Counted from the first letter of the stretch, positions 45,061-57,990 are shown. The stretch: DNA of 64,000 nt from Patiria pectinifera (GCA_029964075.1 CM057141.1:10354001-10418000); one strand, 5' to 3'. Numbers and translations: made by a program. The notes: a model not told the origin generated them from the letters alone.

Positions 45061-48060
45061 AACAATACTTGCGTAGGCCTAGTAGCGTTATGTTTGTGTA
45101 CGAAAAAGTACCTTTAAAATTTTATTATTATTTTAATTCAGTTTCGGATCCCGGCAAATTTCATGGTATGTTCATAATCCAATAAATAAAGAAATAGGCC
45201 TACTGGCCCTAGGGCGTCCCTTTTTATTTCTATGGTTCTCATTTTCGACTGAAGAAAAAAACATTTTTTGTTATGCTGTCGACCATGTCTTGAATTTCTT
45301 ACCTAGAAAAAAAAGTGACGAAACAAGGATAATCTGTCCAATTTCGTGGGAAAAAATGCTATGTCCAATATTTTACGTACGTGCATTCACAACGATACGG
45401 CGCAGTTTGGATATCGGATTGAGCTGAGGTACTTGTGCCAGCACCACGATGTACATTGCACATATGTATATACGATGTTCGCTGGTCCTCACCACTCTCT
45501 GCACGCTGTTGCAGCGACGAGCACTGAATGCCCCATCGGGGGCAACTTGTATTCAAGTTGTTCAAGTCCTTAAATATCACATAGGGATGTGTGTGAATTG
45601 TTTTCGTTTTGCTGAAAGAACGCACACCTTTTTTTTGTGATCCGTGGACAGAACTTTAAAACGGTTGTTGTGTTCAAAATTCCGTAATTTGAAAAGTGCA
45701 TGAGTGATTTGAGTGATTCTTGTACTAAAAGAAAGCTTATGAATTGGGCTTTCATATCCTAGATTTTCAAAGTGCTACATGAAGAACTTCACTAAAACAA
45801 TAGTCCCGACATTTGGGTTTCGGTTTTTTTACTCACCTTGTATGAACTGCAGGTCTGTTACCTAAAACGAGGATATTTTATAGGCCTAATTCTTTCTATT
45901 GTGTTGTGCTAATGACGTCATATCCCATTTGGTTGGGACACATAGGAAACTATCATTGTACTTAGAAATCTTTAACTTTTAAAGCACTAAAGTGGAGTAA
46001 AAATTATAAATTTTGGACTCTTGTAAAATTATTGGAAAAAAGTGTACACAACAAAGTCGAGAAAAAAATAGTTCCTGTTCCCCCTTAATAGTGTTGAAAT
46101 GGGACAATGTCTGTTTTCAATCAATTTCTTTTTATGATTGAATTGACAGCGGATCTGCCATCATAAGTCGACGTGCAGATACCTGAGGGAATAGGCTTTT
46201 ATTGGTAAGATGGTAATTTTCCAGCCTACCCGACACATGAAGCCTGAGGCAACCGACCAGGGTGTCTGCAAAAATACCCTTAAAATGGGAGTGAACTTAA
46301 TATCACCTGGGGCTTGTAGCTGTTGAGAGATATGATTGTACCAACTGTAGACATGGGCGTAGATCGGTGTGGGGGGGGGGGGGACATGTCCCCTTCTTCC
46401 CCCCCCCCCCCAACTCACTTTGAAATGTGAGGGGGGGGGGAGGGGGGATATATTGTTTGTTCCCCTCACTTTTTTCGTCCCCGATTAAAAATTGCAGCCT
46501 ACGTTTTGATTCGAAAGCTCATAGTAGCTGATTCAATGACTCCAAACTCGAAAATGATGTTTAAATGATCATTTGCTGAAAACAAATTGCCTCAGATCGC
46601 TCCACAGAGCGTCTACAATCCAAATTTTTCGGGGCCTTTAAGCGGGATCCGAACCCCACGCCATTAGGGCTTCGCGCTCGCAGTAGTTCTGATCAAGGTA
46701 TGTTCCCCCCCCCCCCCCATCTTTTGAGAAGCGATTGACGCCATCGACTATGGAGCATCTTGAGTAACATGTTGTGTAATTGATAATCAAAGGAACTGTA
46801 CATGCATACATCAGTCTGTCTACTGTTGCTCACATCCAAACTTCTGTCCTACAACACTCTGCATATCATTCCCTTCTCCCTTGTGGTAGCAGACCAGTAA
46901 ATAAACTTCCATTGACCCCAATGGTAAATGCTCCCACTTCAAAAATTCGGGAAAAATACTCACAACACACATCAAATTAAAGCTTATTTCATCATCTTTC
47001 ATTTCCTTTTCAATTTTTGGGGGGTCAACTGATGACTTTTAGGAGAAATTTCCATCTGAAGATGATCACCCCTGAAAATAGTCCTGAAGCCCATCGCCAT
47101 TTTGAAAAACGATGCCTACACTCCATTGCAATGTAGAACGCTTTTAGGGTCCAAATTACATCAAAATTACACAGAACTGCAAGCTCCAAGTCATGTGCAC
47201 GGTTTCCACCCATATTTTTTACAAACCCTCAAGTTCATGGCCCACAGCATGCTCAAATACCGAAGATTTTGAGGGCATGCAAATCGTGATTTGGCCGGCG
47301 CAGGCAATTTCGGACTGATTTACTGGTCTGCACCCTATATTGATCAATCCTTCAACTTTCAACCATTCTCCAGAGAGCAGCACTTAACTTTGAAGCATGC
47401 AACATGCAGTTTCGGTACATGTATACGATACTTATACTTGTAATGCATTACGGTGGCGGATGAAACATTTTCCAAAAGGGGCGGCTGGCGTGTTGATTTC
47501 AAGGGGGGGGGGGGGGAGGTGCCGGCTGGTGATGCGTAGCAGTCAATGCAGTCAAAGAACTGAAGCATTGAATGAAGTTTTGTGATATTCAATGAGAACG
47601 TTATTCATGGAACTTAAACGGATTGGCCATTACATTGACAGATTGTCGATTTTGGATGATAGTTCAGGGAGGACTGTACATCATATGACACGGTGGGCAC
47701 CGTTAATGACACAAACTCATCAAGCGCAAAGCTCGCGCGAGTCGCGCTCAGGTAGGAATACCAAAAATTGAGCGCACCTCGTCTGTCAGAATGCATGGCT
47801 TGCATGCAGTATGCGCTTGAGCATGACACAACTGCAGTAAAAGCTTGTAATTCTGGTCGCCGCATTATACATGTTATCCATATAAAAGGTTAGCACACAA
47901 GTAAAATCAACGAGACTGTACGCGACGAAACAAAAAAAATCTTAATTGCCGCACATTTGCCACTTTGTGTAATCAGCCTAATTAACGAACGATGCAATTT
48001 TGTGTTTTGAAATTGGGTTGATCGTGTAGAGGACATCATAATAATTTAAGAATATCCCCA
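45061..48060. other. Intergenic DNA with poly-G/poly-C MITE debris, no gene recognised
   Basis: Long G and C tracts cluster at 46367-46447 (a G tract, then a C tract, then a G tract). Nearby 46634-46670 carries the GCGGGATCCGAACCCCACGCC debris also seen at 25140 and 25979. A G tract lies at 47502. The rest holds no supported feature. Confidence 0.4.
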
Positions 48061-48109
48061 AATCTCAAATAACTTAAAATGTTGGTTTTGGATGGATGCA
48101 TTCTGACCT

Positions 48110-48285
48110 TTAGTATACAAATAATGAATGTTTGTGAGTGCAATGGTAAGAATAATTTTATGAGGTTGACAGATGAAATGTGCCATTCCACGAGGCAAAG
48201 CCGAGTGGAATGGAACATTTCATCTGTCACCAAATGAAATTATTCTTTCCATCACACGAACGTGAAACATTCATTATTTGTTTTA
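48110..48285. repeat. Long hairpin around a GAGGCAAAGCCGA centre
   Basis: Arms ACAGATGAAATGTGCCATTCCAC and GTGGAATGGAACATTTCATCTGT face each other around 48191-48203. Weaker symmetry continues to ATAATGAATG/CATTCATTAT at both ends. Confidence 0.8.
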
Positions 48286-48622
48286 TACAACACCTGAATA
48301 AATCCTTGTCATCCGATTGGTTGACTTTTAATAGCCAATTTATTCAGGTTAAAAACTGTTTAAAAGTTCGACAAGTTCATCATATTTATATAAACTGTTC
48401 AACAGGTTGAGAACAATCATATTAAATTTATCTCTATTTAAAACAGCACAACCACCAGCAGCAGTGACACAGTGCAATGGAAGTTCTATTCACAGTGCAA
48501 TAGAACTTCCAGTGCACTGCGCGCCACGCGCGCACCGTGCGTTGGTACGAATAATTCAATGACATGTGATCAACGATCCACCAATCAGATGACGGGGATT
48601 TATTCAGGTGTTGTATAAATGG
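48285..48622. mobile_element. MITE with ~40-bp inverted ends and an inner hairpin
   Basis: ACAACACCTGAATAAATCC at about 48288 and its reverse at about 48597-48615 form the ends, continuing through the GTCATC(C/T)GATTGG segment. An inner 12-bp stem GGAAGTTCTATT/AATAGAACTTCC lies at about 48479-48510. Confidence 0.7.
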
Positions 48623-48889
48623 AGTATGTCCCCTGTCAGCTGAACCTTCTCTGATGGAATGAACAAATCTGTCCACGTGGTATTGAAAATTCATGGAATA
48701 GAATGCTGGTGCTGGATATCACATAAAAGGAGGGTGGGCCAGGTATGAAGGGGTTACAGTGCTTCCTTTACTATTCCTGATACGAAATTTAAAATGTGTT
48801 AACCCCACATTGTTATAGTCGAACTATGAAATGAGTAATTGTACAAAATAAAACACAAAAAGTGTTCTGCCCTCTGCCCTAACAAGGCT

Positions 48890-49015
48890 GCAGTGCAACG
48901 CCCATTTGCAGTTAGAAATATGTAAGAAACAGGGATGTTTGTCTCATACCTGGGTGCCTGTGGGTTTTTTTTCAATCGGGTACCTGATTCCCGTACTTCC
49001 CACAAATGCACACAC
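48890..49015 (-). mobile_element. 3' fragment of the GGTACC hAT-like MITE
   Basis: TTTTTTTCAATCGGGTACC, CCCGTACTTC and AATGCACACA match the right end of 37638-38079. No left end or target duplication was found. Confidence 0.5.
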
Positions 49016-49179
49016 TTATTCCACACAAAGTATTCTTGATTTTGCTTGTGTTCCACATGTCCTACTTGTCATGAAACAAGAGTGAAATAAAATGCATAAT
49101 TTAAGCTGTATCTCTTTACCTTTTATTACCAGTAAGATCTGCCTCAATTGCCATCAAAGTAAGAGAGTTGTTATTTTTG

Positions 49180-49545
49180 GCTGTTTCGGCAACCGGCCTA
49201 ACTGGCCTTTGTTTTTATTTTTTTTATTTTTCAGACTCCCGTCCATAGCATTTGTACATGTTTTCATCAAGGAACGCACTTTGGGCACTAAATCAATCCG
49301 ATTGCCTTTATACTCGGCACACACTAAGACCAACACCTGAAGATGTGTGCCGAACATTAACACATCATGACGTCATCACGTGACCCGAATTGACGTCACA
49401 TTTAATGTGCATATTTTGAAGGCCTATATATCTCCAGAACTACAGGTCCGATTGGGTTGAAAGTTGGTATGTACCTAGACCGGGATGTGTTATAGACAAA
49501 ATTGAGGCGACGTCACGATGACATTATCATGGGTCACGTTACATC
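49180..49545 (+). mobile_element. Relative of the hairpin-bearing element at 15035-15880
   Basis: TGGCTGTTTCGGCAACCGGC, CGGCACACACTAAGACCA, ATCATGACGTCATCACGTGA, AAGGCCTATATATCTCCAG and GGGATGTGTTATAGAC follow the order of the 15-kb copy. The 5' hairpin is decayed. Confidence 0.6.
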
Positions 49546-51290
49546 AAGTGAAAGATTAATAGATTTAATCGTTGAAAATCAATATACATGTAAAATCAAC
49601 CGTGAGAGACCTGAACTTGACGTTTGCTGGAATTGATAGAATAATCCAGGGTCTTCATTTTTTCTTGTGTGTGCGAAATCACGTGACCCTTCCTTCCAGT
49701 CCAAACCGGAAGTGCCTTATAATTTGAAAGTGGAAAAAGATGTGAACTCGCTTTCAACGGTGTTAGTCTCTGGCTAGGTCGTACTTTACAACAAAATTAC
49801 CGGCGACGTTATAAAATGTTAGAGCGTCTTCTAGCGGCAGGTTGAAAAATGTTGTAAATGAATAATCAGTTGATGCGTGTGTCGAAGTTTGCTGAAATCA
49901 CTTAATAATATAAATGTATATAATCAGCTTCATGATAAAAACAAGTTGAGGGGGAGAAAGATTGATGACGTCACCAGACCGGAAGTTACAATGTGACATC
50001 ACATTAAAGGTCCATTTTTAAGGGGCGGGAAGGGGGGCACCTTGTCTACATTTTGGCGCGGATGTGCGAGTGCGGTCGCCCCCCACATTAAAAGCTGGAT
50101 ACATTACTGGTCATTATAGATGCAACGTGGCAACCTTCATTCTGATTAGTCACTCTTTATAGATAATTGCGAAAGCAGTTCAGACGCATGGTTCGAGAAC
50201 CATCGTGTACATGTGTACGTAGGGCCTACTATAATATGCTGTCTAGATTTTCGATTGAGAATGTCTATTTTTACTGATCACATTTACAGGTTGTTTACGA
50301 GCACGTGTTTTGGTTCTGGGTTTGGCATCAAATTCATGTGCAGTAAATGCTGTAGACATGATAAGATGATAAGGAGTAATTTAAACACGTCAGTTGGTGA
50401 TACATGAATTCAGACAGCTACATGAACATGAATAGTGTTGTCGGCCTTTTGTGGTGTTTGAGGTTCATCCTTTGATGGAGTTAGCTTTGCTTGTATGTTA
50501 AAGGGAAATCGATCCTGCATGTGTTATCCACAAAGTGCTCGCACAAATTTGACACTCGGCCAGTTTTTGCACAGGTGAATATTATTTTGTCCTGTAAACA
50601 GAATTCTGTGCCACACGTGCCTATGCAAACCAGAGTTTACGGTACAGTCACTAAGGACCTGTCAATGAAATGATGTTCATGCACATGATGCAGGATCTTA
50701 AGACATTTTTTGGACTTGCAAGAGGTCCACATATCTTTCCCAGTTTCTGAAAAACATATACCTGTATCTTATTTCATTGCAAACAAACGCAAGTGGCAAT
50801 GTTTTGAACCGTGTTTTCTCTTAACTGCACGAGAAGAAAGGAATTGTCCACACGAGGTATGGACATGCGTTCACACAGTGTGTCCTCCAAGGGTTCTCCT
50901 GAGTAGTCCACACAGTGCAATCTACTGTTCTTGTGCAGAGTTCATTCAGATCAATGGAGCTGGTATTTGAAATGTAAAAACAAAATCAATAATTAAACAA
51001 ATATTGGGGGGGGGGGGTGTGTGTGGGCCCAGCCTAGCGAGATAGTTAAGCTCAGACAGCCTTTTTTCTTTTTTTTGCCATGAGTAGTAATACTGCCAGA
51101 GGTCATGTGGGAAAACAAACTGTAAAAAAAAGCCTGTTCAATAACTGTTTGACAAAATAGAAGTTCTGCTAAAATAATTAGGCTGACCAAGGATTTACGA
51201 CTGTTTTGCCTTTTTGTTTGCACTCGCAGACGATTTATATGACAATTTCAAAAGTCTTTTTTTTCCATTTGTCCCAGTGGTGCACCATTG
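49546..51290. other. Intergenic DNA, nothing recognised
   Basis: No open frame with family features and no repeat partner. A G13 tract lies near 51005. Confidence 0.4.
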
Positions 51291-51291
51291 C

Positions 51292-51790
51292 ATGAAAGGG
51301 AATATACAACATCTGCTTTTGGTGTAGTTTTTTAGAAATGGATGGATTTGGGGGTCAGTATTTTCAGGGGCGGATCCAGGAATGTTTGCAGGGGGGGGGG
51401 GGGTTCATTAGCAAAAAAATCTGAAATGTAGACATTTTTTTTCTCCTGACACTTCGACTCCGAAAATCAATAGGGGGTACCATACTTTCAATGGGGGCGC
51501 TGTTCAAATCAGAGGATTATTAACACTATATTACAGAAAAGTGTACAAATAATCCCTAACCAAGCTTGCTCTGTCCTTATTTTGTGCAAAGGCGCACATT
51601 ATTACCAGGTAAAAGATTTTGGGTGTCAGAGTGGGGGTTTCGGGTTATTTTTAAGGAATTTCTATGAATTTTTTTTTTTTTTTGACAGAGCAGGTTATTT
51701 TTTGGACCCCCCCCCCTTGGCTCCGCGCCTGATTTTGTAGCAAATATTGTTAAACTCACCTGTGGACCTGCAGGAGGGGAGGGGGGGGGA
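51292..51790 (+). mobile_element. piggyBac-like MITE, copy 3, broken by a nested MITE
   Basis: GAAAGGGAATATACAACATC, GAAATGGATGGATTTGGGGG and, after the insert, AGCAAATATTGTTAAACTCA match 692-780. The rest of the element is missing and the TTAA is lost. Confidence 0.65.
51365..51731. mobile_element. Nested MITE with CAGGGGCGGATCC ends
   Basis: CAGGGGCGGATCCAGG begins at 51365 and CTTGGCTCCGCGCCTG ends at 51731. ATTTT flanks both sides (51360-51364 and 51732-51736). It interrupts the older MITE and carries G and C tracts just inside its ends. Confidence 0.7.
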
Positions 51791-52108
51791 CCCAGAAAAA
51801 AAATGCTATTCTAGTCGTTTCTGTTCAAAATCATTTTATGTAAAAAGAAATATCTCAATGAGGTGAGTTAAGACTGAGGTAAATTCTAGGCTGTGATGAA
51901 TATGTGATGTGTTAGAAACAAAATTCATTGTTAAATTCATTTTGACTAAGAAATGACACATCTGCATGCTATCACTTCTGTCACAAAGGCATCCTTCAAA
52001 AGCGAAAGCTATTGTACAGATAATTCATCATGGGGCAGTTGCTGTGTCCAATGAATAGCAAGCACAATGGTGTCTCCATTGAAGGGGGCCCCATGAGTGT
52101 ACAGTGAT

Positions 52109-52570
52109 TAGGGCTGTCCATTTTCGAATAAGTATTTGATTATTCGAAAGTGCACTTGACCGAATATTTGAATATTTGAAACTCGCCAGTCAGGTTTTAC
52201 ACACGCCATCTGCATCTGCCCTTGCTGGTCAAAAGTCGCATACATGTACAAAGCATGCCTTTTAAAATGTGCATGCGGCCAATGGATATTATGGGCCACT
52301 GAAGTGTTTTGCAGAAAGGACTATACAACTGTCAAGGGATTTTACCCAGCTAAAAGAATGGGACCAACAAATAGGTGTCAACCAAGAAATTACCCTCGAC
52401 AAAAAGTGGCATCTGACAATAAAAAATACAACTTTATGATTAAAATAACTTCACAGTTGTGTGTGCACATGCATACATGTAGTTTTTTATTTCAAATTTT
52501 CAAAATGGCCAAAAGCATATTCGGTTGATGATCGAATATTCAAATATTCAGTATGTTCAGGACAGCCTTA
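52109..52570. mobile_element. hAT-like MITE with perfect 8-bp target duplication
   Basis: ACAGTGAT lies at 52101-52108 and 52571-52578. The ends are TAGGGCTGTCC and, reversed, TAAGGCTGTCC, with subterminal TTCGAATA/GAATATTC motifs. It is non-coding. Confidence 0.85.
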
Positions 52571-52578
52571 ACAGTGAT

Positions 52579-53700
52579 CGTGTGCCCAAATGCGTCTGCA
52601 CTGATTACTAGTTTAAAATTATGTGATTTATTCAAACCCGGTTCCCAACTATTACGTATTGTAGAAGTGCTTTTTTCTTACAGAGAATGCACAGATTAAC
52701 CCAGCGTTGGTCAGATTTTACTCATGTCTTTTCAACCTCAGAAAATGGACAGACACTTTCCATTTCCTAATTCCATCTTTTGCATCAAGCCTGAAACTTG
52801 CATTGACAAGCGGTGACGCTCATTTGCAGCTGATACAATTAATGGCGTGCCAACAAATTTCCCTGTATCATGGCCGGTCCCTGTTGCATCCCTGTTGCCT
52901 TGATTGTTGCCCATGAGCAATGAGCATCACCGCTACCATGATTGCTTCACCCAAACTTCATAAATTATTTATATATCCCTAGCCCAGATGTTGACAGCAA
53001 GTGTCTGCCTGTTTTTTCCCTTTGGGAGGGGGGGGGGGGAGGGGCGTCATTACCTGTAGGCTGCATGTGTATCTACCAGCCAGCATAGCCACGCGTCCGG
53101 GCAATCTATTTTGGGCCTGTTATTGTGATCTGCAGTGAATGAGATATGATGATGATATTATATTTGGGGCACGCGTCCAGTATGTGCAGGAAAACCCAGA
53201 CTGTCATTGTTAACACGACTGGACCCATGTGCATTCGTGTTATGCTGTTTATTTACGTTAAATTAAATACCAGTATGGTATGGGTTAAGGGTCGATAGGT
53301 TGGGTAAAGTTCCGCAAAATATCGGAAGTTTGATATGCCACTTCCTGATATGAATTAAAAAGATTTCAGAGGATTTCAAGAGGGAACATGCATCGCAACA
53401 TGCTGTGAATGTCCAGGAAGCAGTTCTCACTTGATGCTCATGAGTACGCCAGATAGCGTCCTCGATCTTGAGAGGGCCAAAAGTGTAAACAGACTAGACT
53501 CTTTTTTAACAATGCCAACATTTTGTGTTTCTGAATGTGATTTTATGAGAACATTCTGAAGCACTGAGACGATACCTTCATTGCCATCAGAAATAGAATA
53601 CCAAATAGAATGTTGAAGACAATGTTGGAATAATCCGACCAATTTCAAAATCCATCCTCACTTTACATTTCATGGACTGAAGGTAGAGTATGTCATTTGT
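52579..53700. other. Intergenic DNA, nothing recognised
   Basis: A G tract at about 53030. The minus-strand frame at 53648-53427 has no family features. Confidence 0.4.
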
Positions 53701-53719
53701 CATTTACGCATTTTTTTTC

Positions 53720-54235
53720 GCTTGAAGCCACAAAAGTGCTCAAAATCGAAAGAAGGGTGCTTACAAACTAACCTGATGAAGTTTTAGCTGTCTGAGTGAA
53801 TGCTGTATATCCCGAGAAAACAATATTCTAGGATCTTGAATTCAATTTAAAAGTTGGGTGTCATGTTTTGAATTGCGCCCGATATCAGTGTCCGGGTGGG
53901 ACACGTTCTCGTTCAACTGATTGCAGCTACGTGATGTCACGTAACTGAACCGACGAATTATAGCGACCATGTGTGTGCATCGTGTCACCCATTAACGGCC
54001 TTGCCAATTTAAAAATGAACTACTAATGGAAATTTCCAAAAATGCATCTTCATGATGCATCTTTACCTGAACTTTTGTTGTTTTCTTCAAAATGACAGCA
54101 TGCCAGAAAGAACAATTTCACAGGGAGTTTAGTGCCATTATCTTTAAAACCAAGTAAGTTTCCGTCAATCATTTTGTCATTTAGGACTTTTTGGATAACT
54201 GCAAATGGTAAACTCTACCTTTAGACCAAAAGTGA
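53720..54235 (+). repeat. ~520-bp dispersed repeat, copy 3
   Basis: Same block order as 15880-16400, from AAAGTGCTCAAAATCGAAAG to ACTTTTTGGATAACTGCAAA. It is diverged but nearly full length. Confidence 0.7.
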
Positions 54236-54414
54236 TACTCATAAGATGGAATTTACATTGAAAAAAGATACATTGAAAAAAAACACAATTTTGAGTATTA
54301 AGATGTTGGAAAATAAACCTCTCTGGATCCGCCCTTGTTCAATCATTGCTTTGGGTGCATGGTTCTTTTGATTTTCTGCTTATTCCTTTATGTTACCTAG
54401 AAGCTACAGGTAAA

Positions 54415-54795
54415 AGTGAGGGGTGCACTCTCCTCCTTTGCCGTAAATCCCTCTCCCTCCTCCCCCTCCCCACCCTCCCCCACCCAAGGGGATGCATAGG
54501 GAGTGCCCTCCCCCTGGGAGTGACTGCAATTTTCTCAAATTAGGCCATTTTTCACTTGAGAGAGCCCTTCCACAATGCAAAAATTCCGCGCGAACAGCGA
54601 CCTCATGCGGCCACAAGTTATTATACAAATCAGTTGGATCTCGTTGCGCGCTATGCATGCTATGCATGCTCTGCATGTACATAATAGTGTCCGGTGCGGA
54701 TGGAAACGACGAACGCTTTGACCAAGGCTAGGGGAGCACTCACCTCCTTTGCATAAGCCCCTCCTCTCCCCCCCCCTCCCAAAAAAGGAAAACAA
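54415..54795. repeat. Pyrimidine-rich direct repeats around ~290 bp
   Basis: GTGCACTCTCCTCCTTTGC (about 54422) and GAGCACTCACCTCCTTTGC (about 54734) each begin a long CT-rich run. Between them is a CTATGCATGC tandem at 54652-54672. It may be a MITE pair; this is uncertain. Confidence 0.45.
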
Positions 54796-54799
54796 TTAA

Positions 54800-56455
54800 A
54801 AGTCTGCAAGCTTGTGATGGCTTGACTCTTGTTATAAAATTATTATAATCTGTTTCATATGTGTTCATTCAAAAAATTGTCTCAATATTACTTTAAGATG
54901 TGAGTTGGTCAAGTAGCCTTTAAACAGTCTTTGTGTCTTTTTTGAAGTTCTCATCTGCCAACAAGCTTTGTAAAGTCCCTTGTTGAAAGAAGCAATTTTG
55001 TTCCTGGTGAATACAAGTTGAGGGTTCAAGAGGATTCACTAACCAGCCCAGATACTATGGTTTGTGGTGTCCAGCACACCGTGTTTCCCTTGGTAATAAT
55101 GGCGATGGGAGCCAATAGACTTGATAAAAGGGAAGGATGATCCCGGTTCCTTTGTTCCAAACTGTGATTCTCCTCTGGGGAGATGCAAATTTTGGAGCGG
55201 CTCCAAAGCACACGGGAGTTTTGGAGTAATGAGGCGGTTGGCACGTGAGGTCACCTGGAGGTCAAGGGGTCAGACAGGGTCGGTGCCGGCCAGCTGTAGA
55301 AGCAACAACCAGGCTTTGCTATCTCGGATGCACTTCTGTTTGGTGACCCCTCCCCGGATCATCATCATCATCAGAAGCTCCAGACATCTTGCAAACAGAT
55401 CACTCTTTAAAAAGTGGATGGAGATGTAGATTGTCTGAAGTCATCTGGAAAGGACGCTAGGCTAAAGGACGCTAAGATTAGACCACAGGTGTATAAATTA
55501 ACAGCCACCTCAATGAGCATGTTTATTTTGTCTACAAATATACTCTCTTTGTGAGGGCTGTTATTCCAGCTCCCAAACTTTTTCTGCTCCCTTTATTCTC
55601 CTCAGCAGAGTTGGGATGACAGTTGACAGTTAAATTTCTATCAATAAAAGGCAATCACCCTACATAAATCTTGTACGGTCAAGTTGTGACATACCATAAA
55701 AAAATCTTTCAATGTAATCAAAATAATGTTTGATTTATTCATTCCTATATATACATACTGCAGGATTTGACAAATGTGATGGTTCATGACCCAATTATCT
55801 ATCTTCATGCCACTTAAAAAGTCATGAATGTTGTAGTTTGAGTACAGCCTGTGTACCTTTCATGAAACTTTAAAAGTAAAGAAAATAAAGAAGAGTAAAC
55901 AATAACTTAGTGTCTTGTGTGGATTAGTCTTTAGATCACAAGTGGGGCAAATGCTTCCCCCTCCCTTCACTCTAGCTGTGAAAACTCTGTACATGTATGT
56001 GACATTGCATTCTCAAAAAGAAAAACAATACTGTGTTAATAATGTTCTGCTCTTCAGCTTCAGGTTCATTTTACCAGTCTTCGTGTGTGGTGCGTGTGTT
56101 GTGTAAAATAAGGGCTATGATTTGTATACCCAACTTAAAATACCATTACAGGGTAGAGATATTAGGGTGGTCAGTACAGATCAGGGTGCGGCCACATTCT
56201 GAACCTTCTGAATCGCATTGTGTCATGGCAAGCATGCGTATGTAAAAAGCCTCCACAGTTCACTCATGGCCACATATTCCCGCCCAGTACGTCATGCATG
56301 GATATATGGAAGACTTACACTCGCTGCACAGGTCATGGAACAATTACACGGGTTTCGTGCTAGTCTCGTAAATAAAAACAAACAGAAAAGTTTAGGACAC
56401 CTTACTTACAGAATGAGTGCAAAAGAGATGCCGATGGCACACTTCTAAATCATTC
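54800..56455. other. Intergenic DNA, nothing firm
   Basis: The open frame 55121-55429 has no domain, and an ATCATCATCATCATC microsatellite lies near 55359. No repeat family was identified. Confidence 0.35.
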
Positions 56456-56461
56456 CGAAAG

Positions 56462-56650
56462 GTGAGATTGAGCGCCAGAGAGATCGGCAGGCACGACTCC
56501 CTAAAGGGTTCGTGCACGTTCAGGTCCAAGCCACTAAAAAACACTTGCCCCTGGAGACAACGTTGCCAGATGAAGAATGTGATGCCTACAGGTCCCAGGT
56601 GGGTTCTTTGTTGGAAGGATGGCCACAAATTGTACTGGAGATACTGAGGG
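56462..56650 (+). other. Open segment, possible exon or transposon relic
   Basis: One frame reads GEIERQRDRQARLPKGF...LPDEECDAYRSQ...LLEGWPQIVLEIL, which has protein-like charge and hydrophobic spacing. No strong splice sites, start or homologue were recognised. Confidence 0.2.
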
Positions 56651-56996
56651 GAGGGTTCACATTTTTTTTTCTAGGTCAGCACAAAATGTGGGTCATGCTA
56701 AGTTTAGAATGCCCACCCTAATGCTTGTACAGCGAAATGTGGGTCAAAACAAAATGGTACTTGAATTAGTGAATAAAGAGTCTTGATGTTGTAAGTTCAG
56801 AGTAGAAGCAGACAGCTTCTACTCTGATGTTTATTTTGTTTATCAAGATATATGTTAAGTCAACGTGCCTGCGCCCTTGTTCTGGGTGAGTTTGTGCAAG
56901 ACAGTTTATAACCCAAGCATCTGGCAAACTGAGGCAGATATACATGTATGTAGATGGTCTTTAAATGCTTTTCGGTGACACTGACAATTGTTACAG

Positions 56997-57190
56997 GGCC
57001 CAGTGGATTCCCAGTTGCCTTGTGGTTGTCATCCCAATGTACTTAAGACTGTTGGTATTGCACCTAGTGCATCATGTGCCACAGCATTACCTTGGATTAA
57101 ACACACCCCGGCATTTAAACTCTGTGATCGGGCCATAGTGCAAGATCAGGCTAACTCAGCCATCTGCTCACGTTCTGATCTAGAGGTAGT
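56997..57190 (+). other. Open segment after a good splice acceptor
   Basis: GACAATTGTTACAG precedes an open frame GPVDSQLPCGCHPNVLKTV...SRSDLEV that runs to a GAGAGAGAGAG microsatellite. No partner exon or family was found. Confidence 0.15.
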
Positions 57191-57649
57191 GCAGATCCTT
57201 CAAAAAATAAGAGAGAGAGAGAGAGAGGGGGGGGGAGGCAGGCCAAACCATCTATCACCACTCAACAGAATCATTGCGGAAGACAGGTGTTACTAGTTGC
57301 GGCCCTTAAATTACCCCATCACCCAGGGTACTCACTCTTCAACTTGGATGGCCTACATAAATAAACCGGAATGCTCCCCCATGTCCTTGCTGACCCTGCC
57401 TAAAACTGAAAGGAGAGTTGAAAAACAGGCAAAACAGATTTTTATGGAACTGGTCTTTTTAGGCCTATAGAAAGGTGGTTAAAGCCTTTTGGCTGATGTT
57501 CTGTTAGCCTTGACCAAGGCATTGTTATGTCATCAATTCCTTTTTTTAGTGGTGGGATTACGAAAATTGCAGCACATGATCGAGCATGCATGGCCCCACA
57601 TCGAGTTTATGCACGTGTTGTGCAATGCATGTGTGGGCGTGTTCATCTA

Positions 57650-57990
57650 TTCAAACCGTGGACGAAAAATTCCAGAGAACAAAAGAGAACAATATCGTGC
57701 ACGATTCCCAGCATACGTCCGCAATAGACCGCTTCCAGACGCGTTCGATAATCGTCGCGCGAAGGCGCGCAACGCCATGTTGTGGGACAAGCGTATATCT
57801 ATCCATGCACATTTTGTCCCACAACATGGCGTCGCGCACCTTCGCGCATCAATTATCGATCGCGTCTGCAAGCGGTCTATTGGTGTCGTGTACAAAACCT
57901 ATGCGAGTCTTCCTAAAACGTTACAGTACAAACAAAAGAGGGACAATAGGACGTCCACGATTGACGGTGGGAACGCGCGTTTGTGTGTGT
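57650..57990 (+). repeat. Dispersed dimer of the 40.7-kb satellite, split by a palindromic MITE
   Basis: GAACAAAAGAGAACAATATC on the left and GTACAAAACCTATG, GTCTTCCTAAAACGTTA and AAAAGAGGGACAATAGG on the right match satellite units at 40757-41475. The MITE at 57722-57882 lies between. Confidence 0.7.
57722..57882. mobile_element. 161-bp palindromic MITE
   Basis: CAATAGACCGCTTCCAGACG and its reverse CGTCTGCAAGCGGTCTATTG bound a near-complete palindrome with GCGCGAAGGCGCGC and CCATGTTGTGGGACAA arms. It is CpG-rich compared with the surrounding DNA. Confidence 0.85.
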
